Source: Sedimentisphaerales bacterium (GTDB lineage Bacteria; Planctomycetota; Phycisphaerae; Sedimentisphaerales; SG8-4). Taken from it: a DNA stretch of 5,397 nt. The notes under the pieces were generated by a model. It saw nothing but the letters and a program-made list of their open reading frames with translations, was not told the DNA's origin and made no database searches. A program made the position numbers and the translations under genes. The stretch covers positions 1-5,397 of the forward strand of contig JAFGCA010000800.1 in assembly GCA_016932895.1 (NCBI GenBank). The letters are read 5' to 3'. Below, piece after piece: positions 1 to 4,576 of the stretch (position 1 is the first letter of the stretch; each line of letters starts with the position of its first letter).

Positions 1-159
1 GAAATCGTTGGTGTGATTTCCTTGAAGAAGGGGCTTATATCCCTATACGAAAAGCACGTACGTTCTCGGGAGGAAAAATCACGAAGGAGATTTTTCCTCC
101 CTGAAGTAAGCCTAATCTCCATTTTCGCAAAAGTTCAGTTAGAATATAGACTACGCTAA
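1..159 (+). CDS. Possible 3' end of an upstream open frame, unidentified
   Basis: Frame 1 is open from the left edge for 52 codons and ends at TAA 157-159, whose last A is the first base of the HEPN start codon (TAATG). That junction is typical of translational coupling, and the HEPN gene has no clear Shine-Dalgarno of its own. Against it: the frame reads through both arms of a large inverted repeat, uses codons rare in the GC-rich neighbours (AGA, ATA, CTA), and gives a peptide rich in Lys, Arg and Ile that I do not recognise. Frame 3 is also open from the edge, to TGA 102-104, so the left edge could instead carry the tail of a gene ending just after the hairpin. Neither reading is secure. 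Confidence 0.2.
   Translation, partial: EIVGVISLKKGLISLYEKHVRSREEKSRRRFFLPEVSLISIFAKVQLEYRLR
68..101. repeat. Perfect inverted repeat, 13-bp arms, 8-nt loop
   Basis: GGGAGGAAAAATC at 68-80 is followed by the loop ACGAAGGA (81-88) and by the exact reverse complement GATTTTTCCTCCC at 89-101. The repeat lies 57 bp upstream of the HEPN start. No T-run follows on the plus strand, so it is not a classical rho-independent terminator in that direction. It could be a bidirectional stem at the end of an upstream gene, an operator for the HEPN/MNT operon, an mRNA-stabilising hairpin, or one copy of a dispersed palindromic element. The repeat itself is certain; its role is unknown. Confidence 0.9.
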
Positions 160-539
160 TGTTTGACGTTGAAAAACAAGTCGATTACTGGCGTCAGGGT
201 GCCGTTGAGGACTGGCAAGTCGCAGTCAAGCTGGTGGGAGACGGCAAGTGCCGGCACGGACTCTTCTTTGCCCATCTGGCTCTGGAGAAAATGCTCAAAG
301 CTCTTGTCTGTCGCCATACCCGCGATGTCCCCCCTCGCATACACAACCTGACGCGGCTTGGCGAGTTGGCGGGCTTGAGCCCGGATGCTCGGCAAGCCGA
401 CGCGTTGGCCGACATGAACCAGTTCAACACGGAGGGACGTTATCCGGAGTTTCTTACGGCGCCCCCCACCGGCGAGGAGGCGGCAAACTACCTGGCAGTG
501 TCTGAGGAGATCTTCGCATGGCTGACCCGTCAGTTTTAG
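159..539 (+). CDS. HEPN-domain protein, putative toxin of a HEPN/MNT pair
   Basis: 126-residue, mostly helical cytoplasmic protein with the hallmarks of the HEPN family (PF05168/COG1895 type rather than the DUF86/HepT type): an N-terminal helix with the D-W-x2-A-x-K pattern (18-24), the core helix around HLALEKMLKALV (39-50), a P-P-x-I-H-N-L-x-x-L turn (58-67), and RYPE at 94-97. R55-X6-H62 fits the R-X4-6-H motif that forms the RNase site in catalytic HEPN proteins. The residue two after the His is Leu64, so the Tyr of the R-X4-6-H-X-Y motif is absent. The next gene starts inside this one, so the two are surely co-transcribed. The ATG lacks a clear Shine-Dalgarno; translation may be coupled through TAATG, or start near-leaderless from a weak -10-like TATAGA (145-150). 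A toxin role is inferred from the family and pairing; a non-toxic accessory subunit of the nucleotidyltransferase is an alternative. Confidence 0.85.
   Translation: MFDVEKQVDYWRQGAVEDWQVAVKLVGDGKCRHGLFFAHLALEKMLKALVCRHTRDVPPRIHNLTRLGELAGLSPDARQADALADMNQFNTEGRYPEFLTAPPTGEEAANYLAVSEEIFAWLTRQF
504..509 (+). promoter_or_regulatory. Shine-Dalgarno for the MNT gene, inside the HEPN gene
   Basis: GAGGAG lies 8 nt before ATG 518, within the last codons of the HEPN gene. It fixes the MNT start at 518 and therefore the 22-bp overlap. It suggests the second protein can be initiated independently, as expected if the antitoxin must be made in sufficient amount. Confidence 0.75.
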
Positions 540-859
540 CGATCGTTCGGCGGTACCTGCGCAACCTCGCGGGACAGGGCATTGCCACGCGGATGGGAGT
601 CCTCTTTGGCTCGTATGCCTCGGGCCACCCGGACCAGTGGAGCGATATCGATCTGCTGGTAGTCTCGCCCGTTTTCGACGGCACGTTCTCGCGCGAGGCC
701 GTGAACTGTCTATGGCGGGTGGCCGCCCGAACGGACAGCCGGATCGAGCCAATTCCCTGTGGTCAGCGCCAATGGACGGAAGACTCAGCCACACCCCTGC
801 TCGAAATCGTTCGCCGGGAAGGAGCGCAAGTGCTGCCTGATGACGATGCCGGGAGTTAG
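518..859 (+). CDS. Minimal nucleotidyltransferase (MNT), putative antitoxin
   Basis: 113-residue protein of the DNA polymerase beta-like nucleotidyltransferase superfamily, minimal type. The signature is complete: G31-S32, then ten residues, then D43-I-D45 followed by LLVVS, matching the GS-X10-DXD motif of MNT antitoxins. The two Asp should bind the metal-nucleotide complex. A third acidic residue is plausibly E77 in RIEPIP, on the following beta strand. The protein is only the catalytic core, without a substrate-binding extension, as usual for MNT proteins encoded beside HEPN proteins. In the characterised HepT/MntA pair of Shewanella oneidensis the MNT protein transfers AMP to the HEPN toxin and silences it; the same direction of action is inferred here. 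It overlaps the HEPN gene by 22 bp in another frame and is the last gene of the operon. The low-complexity tail LPDDDAGS is probably not part of the fold. Confidence 0.88.
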   Translation: MADPSVLAIVRRYLRNLAGQGIATRMGVLFGSYASGHPDQWSDIDLLVVSPVFDGTFSREAVNCLWRVAARTDSRIEPIPCGQRQWTEDSATPLLEIVRREGAQVLPDDDAGS

Positions 860-902
860 CGTCCGGGTGCCGATACGCCATTTCGCCATCCAGATCAAAG
901 CC

Positions 903-932
903 CTGCTCACGGCCGATCCTCCGGCTGAGCAG
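903..932. repeat. Imperfect inverted repeat downstream of the MNT gene
   Basis: CTGCTCA (903-909) pairs with TGAGCAG (926-932). Inside it GCCG (912-915) pairs with CGGC (922-925) around a six-base loop, leaving a two-base bulge (CG, 910-911). It begins 43 bp after the MNT stop codon. No T-run follows, so at best it is a factor-assisted terminator or a 3'-end protecting hairpin for the HEPN/MNT transcript. Confidence 0.5.
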
Positions 933-949
933 TGTATCGGAGCGGCCGT

Positions 950-964
950 CCGGAAACCTTCCGG
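950..964. repeat. Short perfect hairpin, 6-bp arms, 3-nt loop
   Basis: CCGGAA (950-955), loop ACC, TTCCGG (959-964). It sits between the convergent ends of the HEPN/MNT operon and the decayed minus-strand gene, 9 bp beyond the latter's stop codon. It is GC-rich at the base but has no U tract in either direction. It could help end transcripts from either side; the sequence shows only that the structure can form. Confidence 0.45.
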
Positions 965-972
965 CGGACATC

Positions 973-1205
973 TCACGTCACAGTGTCTGCGTATGGCTCT
1001 GCAGCCACCTGAAATTCATCCTTATACGATATACCCAGGCCTTTGCCTTTGGATCATCTCTGTCGTGATTCCGTGAGATTCCAGAATGAAGGCCATCTCC
1101 CTTATCTTCTGGATGTGATCCTTGGCCGTGTCCTTGAACCAACTTATAGCGGCGGCTTTGGCTCCCCGCTTTGAGGACCTTGAAAAGCTTGTGGGCTTCT
1201 TCAGA
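973..1205 (-). pseudogene. Decayed small conserved-type protein gene, two frameshifts
   Basis: Reading the minus strand across frames gives one coherent protein of about 77 residues. It begins SEEAHKLFKVLKAG (1205-1164), continues in a second frame with AKAAAISWFKDTAKDH, then EMAFILESHGITTEM and RPGYIV (to 1025), and ends in a third frame with KDEFQVAAEPYADT, stop TGA at 973-975. The first break fits one extra base in the C run at 1164-1167. The second fits loss of two bases (or gain of one) near 1024, where the middle frame meets TAA. No ATG, GTG or TTG lies in frame upstream of SEEAH before a stop codon, so the start is also lost. The pattern W-[FY]-K-D-T followed by a helix, then G-Y-I-V-Y-x-D-E and A-E-P, resembles short uncharacterised bacterial proteins I have seen; I cannot name a family or function. 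Sequencing errors could explain the indels but not easily the missing start. Confidence 0.6.
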
Positions 1206-1392
1206 GTGTGACGGGTTGTGCCCCTTTGTGGGTCCTCACCTGGGGCCTGATGTGCCGGGGGAAGTCACTTCGCGCACGACTGATGGGGATCTCTGCGAAT
1301 CTGTGAACTGTCCTTCTTCTGCGCAGTACTACTATATTATGACTATGGGCTTAACGAAGTTACGTGGGCACTCGTATCCCGGTACAGACGCG
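1206..1392. other. Intergenic region upstream of the dehydrogenase gene
   Basis: No convincing gene is visible on either strand. A plus-strand frame from 1171 to 1395 is open, but it lacks a ribosome-binding site and overlaps the decayed gene in antisense. Around 1333-1340 the sequence TATATTAT is the only AT-rich hexamer block and could serve as a -10 element for the gene at 1407, giving a leader of roughly 60 bases. I see no good -35 match at 16-18 bp spacing, so the promoter assignment is weak. Confidence 0.3.
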
Positions 1393-1400
1393 TAAGGAGG
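1393..1400 (+). promoter_or_regulatory. Strong Shine-Dalgarno for the dehydrogenase gene
   Basis: TAAGGAGG is an almost full anti-16S match, with six bases (CACATC) before ATG 1407. It settles the start codon, and the signal peptide follows directly. Confidence 0.9.
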
Positions 1401-1406
1401 CACATC

Positions 1407-3203
1407 ATGAATGCTTCTGAATTGACTAAATCCGGTTCTTTTCTGGCAAGCGTTTTGCTTGCGATCTGTACGGTGGCCGCCGGGCAACCGCCCGATGTGG
1501 CCTGGACGTTTGGGAACGTGGGTTTTTCGTCCTATCGATTGGACGCTTTCGAGCCCGGCGCTATCGATTTCCCCCCGCTGGGCACCGAGGACCCAACGCT
1601 GCCTTTGGCGCTGGGACGGCGCTATCAGGTCAGGGTGACCAACTACGGAGCCCATCCATTCGAGGTCCTGGCCAAAGGCAGCTCGGCTTCGCAGGACAAG
1701 GTGCTTTTGTCGATGGCGATCGCGGGGCCTTTCGAGTTCGATCCGCAGGTGGGCTGGGAAGATGACGGGCAGGGCACCGTGCGCTTCACGTTTACGGGCG
1801 CTCTCTACGAGGCCATGCTGGAGGGCGGCCGCATCCCGGGCTACCGCTGCCGGCCGCATGCCTCCACGATGCGGGGGAATTTCAGCGTAACCGGTCTGCC
1901 CATCGCCGAACGCATCGGACTCTCCCCGATCCGGATCGACCTGGAACCGGTCGCGTCGGGCCTGACGGCGCCGGTTGATCTCGTGCCCGATCCGCAAGGG
2001 TCGGAGAGGCTCTACATCGTGGATCAGGCAGGCTTGGTCCGCGTGGTCGACCAGGGCCAGTTGTTGGAGGCGCCCTTCCTGGACGTGCGCGATCGCCTGG
2101 TGCAACCGTTGGGCATTCTCGGCAGCTTCGACGAAGACGACTATGACGAACGCGGCCTGTTGGGTCTTGCCTTCCACCCGGGCTTCGCCGACCCCGAGAG
2201 CGCGGGGCACCGCCTTCTCTACACGTACACCAGCGAACTGGCACAAACTCCGGCCGATTTCACCATCGACGTGCCTGCCGACGAGATCAATCACCAGAGC
2301 GTCATCACGCAGTGGCAGGCAACGTCGGATGGGGGTGACGTGGACGCCGGCTCGGCGCGCGTGCTGCTGCGAATCGATCAGCCTCAGTTCAATCACAACG
2401 GCGGCCAGCTCGCCTTCGGTCCCGACGGGTATCTCTACATCGCGCTGGGCGACGGCGGCGCAGCTAACGATGACGCGCCCGGGCACGGCCCCGACGGCAA
2501 CGGACAGAACCTCCAGACCGTCCACGGCAGCATCCTGCGCATCGACCCGACATCGCCGGGGCAGACTCCCGAGAGCCGGAACCCCATCAGCGCCAACGGC
2601 GCCTATCGCATTCCGTGGGACAACGAGTTCGTCGGCGTCGACGGGATCGACGAGATCTACGCTTACGGTTTTCGCAACCCCTATCGCTTCAGCTTCGACA
2701 AGCTCAGCGGCATGCTCATCGTCGCCGACGTGGGACAGGACCACGTCGAGGAAATCAACATCGTGCGCAAGGGGCTCAACTACGGCTGGCGCCTCAAGGA
2801 GGGAGATTTCCTGTTCGACCCGGACGGGGCAGCAGTCGGCATCCCGTTCGAGGACCCGGCCCTGACCGACCCGGTGGCCCAGTACGACCACGACGATGGT
2901 CTGTCGGCTATCGGAGGGCACATGTACTACGGCACGCTCGTTCCGAAGCTGCGGGCGCTGTACGTCTTTGGGGATTTCTCGCGGGGCTTCTCTGCGCCTG
3001 ACGGCCGGCTGTTCGTGGCCGACCTGCTTACCGGCCGGATTGAGGAGCTTCTCATCGGCCCGGACCAGCAGAGCCTGGGCCTCTACGTCAGAGGATTCGG
3101 ACAGGACCGCTACGGAGAGGTATACGTCCTGGCCGGCTCGGCTCTGGGCCCGTACGGCAGCACCGGCGTCGTGCTCAGAATAACCGGGCCGACAGCACAA
3201 TGA
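1407..3203 (+). CDS. Exported cupredoxin-PQQ glucose/sorbosone dehydrogenase fusion
   Basis: 598 residues. A Sec-type signal peptide (hydrophobic SFLASVLLAICTVAAG, 11-26) is followed by a cupredoxin-like domain (about 28-162). Its type-1 copper ligands are visible: H83 in TNYGAHPFEV, then C148, H151 and M155 in YRCRPHASTMRG. Residues 173-595 form a six-bladed beta-propeller of the glucose/sorbosone dehydrogenase family (PF07995). Its motifs are ERGLLGLAFHPGF (248-260), NHNGGQLAFGPDG (329-341), YGFRNPYRFSFD (420-431), ADVGQDHVEEIN (440-451), GLNYGW (456-461) and LYVFGDFSRG (518-527). By family alignment H330 corresponds to the catalytic base and R423/N424 to the PQQ-contacting Arg-Asn of soluble glucose dehydrogenase. 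It probably oxidises an aldose or related sugar outside the cytoplasm; the substrate cannot be read from sequence. The copper domain may accept electrons from reduced PQQ. L-A-I-C at 18-21 is a poor lipobox, so a soluble periplasmic protein is more likely. It is monocistronic and convergent with the DUF1501 gene. Confidence 0.9.
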   Translation: MNASELTKSGSFLASVLLAICTVAAGQPPDVAWTFGNVGFSSYRLDAFEPGAIDFPPLGTEDPTLPLALGRRYQVRVTNYGAHPFEVLAKGSSASQDKVLLSMAIAGPFEFDPQVGWEDDGQGTVRFTFTGALYEAMLEGGRIPGYRCRPHASTMRGNFSVTGLPIAERIGLSPIRIDLEPVASGLTAPVDLVPDPQGSERLYIVDQAGLVRVVDQGQLLEAPFLDVRDRLVQPLGILGSFDEDDYDERGLLGLAFHPGFADPESAGHRLLYTYTSELAQTPADFTIDVPADEINHQSVITQWQATSDGGDVDAGSARVLLRIDQPQFNHNGGQLAFGPDGYLYIALGDGGAANDDAPGHGPDGNGQNLQTVHGSILRIDPTSPGQTPESRNPISANGAYRIPWDNEFVGVDGIDEIYAYGFRNPYRFSFDKLSGMLIVADVGQDHVEEINIVRKGLNYGWRLKEGDFLFDPDGAAVGIPFEDPALTDPVAQYDHDDGLSAIGGHMYYGTLVPKLRALYVFGDFSRGFSAPDGRLFVADLLTGRIEELLIGPDQQSLGLYVRGFGQDRYGEVYVLAGSALGPYGSTGVVLRITGPTAQ

Positions 3204-3237
3204 GCAAGCCAGCTTTGCGGGGCCTCGGACGCGGTGC
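3204..3237. other. 34-bp gap between convergent genes, no clear terminator
   Basis: The dehydrogenase and DUF1501 genes end tail to tail here. The only structure is GCAA (3204-3207) pairing with TTGC (3215-3218) around a seven-base loop, too weak to call a terminator, and no T-run is present on either strand. Transcripts from the two sides may therefore overlap, or end by Rho. Confidence 0.4.
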
Positions 3238-4560
3238 TTACATGATCTCCGTGAGACGGCCGGCGCCTTCTTTGGAGGCGGGCATGACCTTGACCTGCAA
3301 TCCGCGCGGGTTGGGCATCGGCCCGTCGGGATCGATGCCGAGTAACTGGTACATGCTGCCCAGCAGATCTTGCGGATAGACGGGACGCTCGGCCACGTCG
3401 GTGCCCTTCTCGCTGGAGGCGCCGACGACGCGTCCGCCCTTGAATCCGCCGCCGGCGACGACAGCGGAGAAGCATTTGCCGTAATGCGACCGGCCCCCGT
3501 TCCAGGGCGGGTTCCACTGGACCTTCGGGCCGCGACCGAACTCCCCGCTCCACCAGACGATCGTGCTCTCCAGCAGGCCCCGCTGAGACAGATCCTCCAG
3601 CAGCGTGGCCATCCCGGCGTCCATCTCGGGCAGCTTACGGCGCATGGTCTCGAAGTGTTGCTTGTGGGTATCCCAGCCCTTGTAGTTGATGGTGACATAG
3701 GGCACGCCTTGCTCGACGAGTCGACGCGCCACCAGGCAGGACTGCCCGAACGTGTTGCGGCCGTAGCGATCCCGGACCTCATCCTTCTCGTCGGACAGAT
3801 CGAACAACTTCCGGGCGTCTCCGAACATCAGGTCATAGGCATTTTTCTCACACTCGTCGATCTTGGCGAAGTGCGAATTCTCCGGCATGGCCTTGCCGAG
3901 GGAATCGAGGGCGCCGAGCAACTCGCGCCGGTTGCGCTGCCGCTCGTCGGAGATGCCCTGAGCCACGATCCCCTCGACGGCAAACGGCGTCCGGGCGGGA
4001 TCGCTACCGGTGGCGAACGGCTTGTAGCGTGGGCCCAGGAAGCCGGCCTCGGAGAAGCGGCCCTGCGGCTGGGTCAGCACGATGTAAGGCGGGACCAATC
4101 CTTTGTACCCGCCTTCGTATCCCTTGAACCGGGAGACGACGGCGCCGACGCAGGGAAAGACAAGCCGGCCGGGCTCGCGTCCGGTCTGCACGATGTACGA
4201 GGCCGTCTCGTGCGCGTTGATCCCGTGGGTCATGCTGCGAATGATGGCGTACTTTTCGGCCTGCTGCGCGAGTTTGGGGAGCAGCTCGCCGATGCGGATG
4301 CCGTCCACGTTGGTGGCGATGGGCTTGTTCAGGGGGCCGCAGTAGTCCGAGCCGGCGTCCGGCTTGGGATCGAAGGTATCCAGATGGCACGGGCCGCCCC
4401 ACATCCAGATCTGTATTACCGACTTGGCCTTGCCCGACACCGGTGCGGCCTGCACGCGGCGCCCGAAGGGATCGGCCAACGCCAGTGCGGCGGTTCCGAG
4501 AACTCCTCGTTGTAGCGCCTCGCGCCGAGTCATGCGATCCGTGTCCCGTAGCCTTTCCAT
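3238..4560 (-). CDS. DUF1501 family protein, Tat-exported
   Basis: 440-residue full-length member of DUF1501 (PF07394), distantly related to the alkaline phosphatase/sulfatase fold and of unknown reaction. A twin-arginine signal is visible: TRREALQRG (11-19), hydrophobic VLGTAALALADP, then a likely Ala-x-Ala-type cleavage site near VQAAP (36-40). Family motifs follow in order: MWGGPCHLDTFDPKP (53-67), MTHGINAHE (110-118), GWDTH (295-299), SGEFGRGP (338-345, where many relatives have GEFGRTP), GRSHYG (356-361), AGGGFKGGRVVG (369-380) and RPVYPQDLLGSMYQLLGID (392-410). The start at 4560 is preferred over the Met at codon 10 because only it has a Shine-Dalgarno; both keep the Tat signal. It lies 16 bp downstream of the DUF1553 gene on the same strand and surely shares its transcript. 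The pair is a recurrent planctomycete unit thought to act at the cell surface or periplasm; its biochemical role is not established. Confidence 0.92.
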   Translation of the reverse strand: MERLRDTDRMTRREALQRGVLGTAALALADPFGRRVQAAPVSGKAKSVIQIWMWGGPCHLDTFDPKPDAGSDYCGPLNKPIATNVDGIRIGELLPKLAQQAEKYAIIRSMTHGINAHETASYIVQTGREPGRLVFPCVGAVVSRFKGYEGGYKGLVPPYIVLTQPQGRFSEAGFLGPRYKPFATGSDPARTPFAVEGIVAQGISDERQRNRRELLGALDSLGKAMPENSHFAKIDECEKNAYDLMFGDARKLFDLSDEKDEVRDRYGRNTFGQSCLVARRLVEQGVPYVTINYKGWDTHKQHFETMRRKLPEMDAGMATLLEDLSQRGLLESTIVWWSGEFGRGPKVQWNPPWNGGRSHYGKCFSAVVAGGGFKGGRVVGASSEKGTDVAERPVYPQDLLGSMYQLLGIDPDGPMPNPRGLQVKVMPASKEGAGRLTEIM

Positions 4561-4567
4561 AGGAGTG

Positions 4568-4574
4568 CTCCCCT
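4568..4574 (-). promoter_or_regulatory. Shine-Dalgarno of the DUF1501 gene
   Basis: Read on the minus strand, AGGGGAG lies 7 nt before ATG 4560, in the short gap after the DUF1553 stop codon. It decides the start in favour of codon 1 rather than the internal Met at codon 10 (ATG at 4533), which has no comparable site. Confidence 0.7.
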
Positions 4575-4576
4575 AC

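Noticed and set aside
21..120. Possible diverged direct repeat (21-42 against 100-120) around the hairpin
   Set aside because: The match needs a gap and several mismatches over about 20 bases; it is not distinguishable from chance.
124..150. Sigma-70 promoter TTCGCA / TATAGA for the HEPN gene
   Set aside because: The -35 matches only four of six bases and the spacing is 15 bp; it is too weak to annotate as a feature.
156..971. 271-codon minus-strand open frame covering the HEPN/MNT pair
   Set aside because: It is antisense to two genes with clear motifs, and its Arg/Ser/Pro-rich product resembles no family I know.
1171..1395. 74-codon plus-strand open frame before the dehydrogenase
   Set aside because: There is no ribosome-binding site, the composition is not protein-like, and it partly overlaps the minus-strand relic, which gives a far more convincing peptide.
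1458..1469. Lipoprotein signal (L-A-I-C, residues 18-21) in the dehydrogenase
   Set aside because: Ile directly before the Cys is not accepted in a normal lipobox, and a standard signal-peptidase I site at VAA/G follows.
1332..3782. Very long minus-strand open frame (about 816 codons) antisense to the dehydrogenase and overlapping the DUF1501 gene
   Set aside because: Its product is Arg/Ala/Val-rich without family motifs, and it overlaps two genes with complete domain signatures. It is a by-product of GC-rich codon use.
3370..4515. 381-codon plus-strand open frame antisense to the DUF1501 gene
   Set aside because: It mirrors the DUF1501 coding frame, lacks a ribosome-binding site and gives a low-complexity Leu/Gly/Ala/Val sequence with no recognisable domain.
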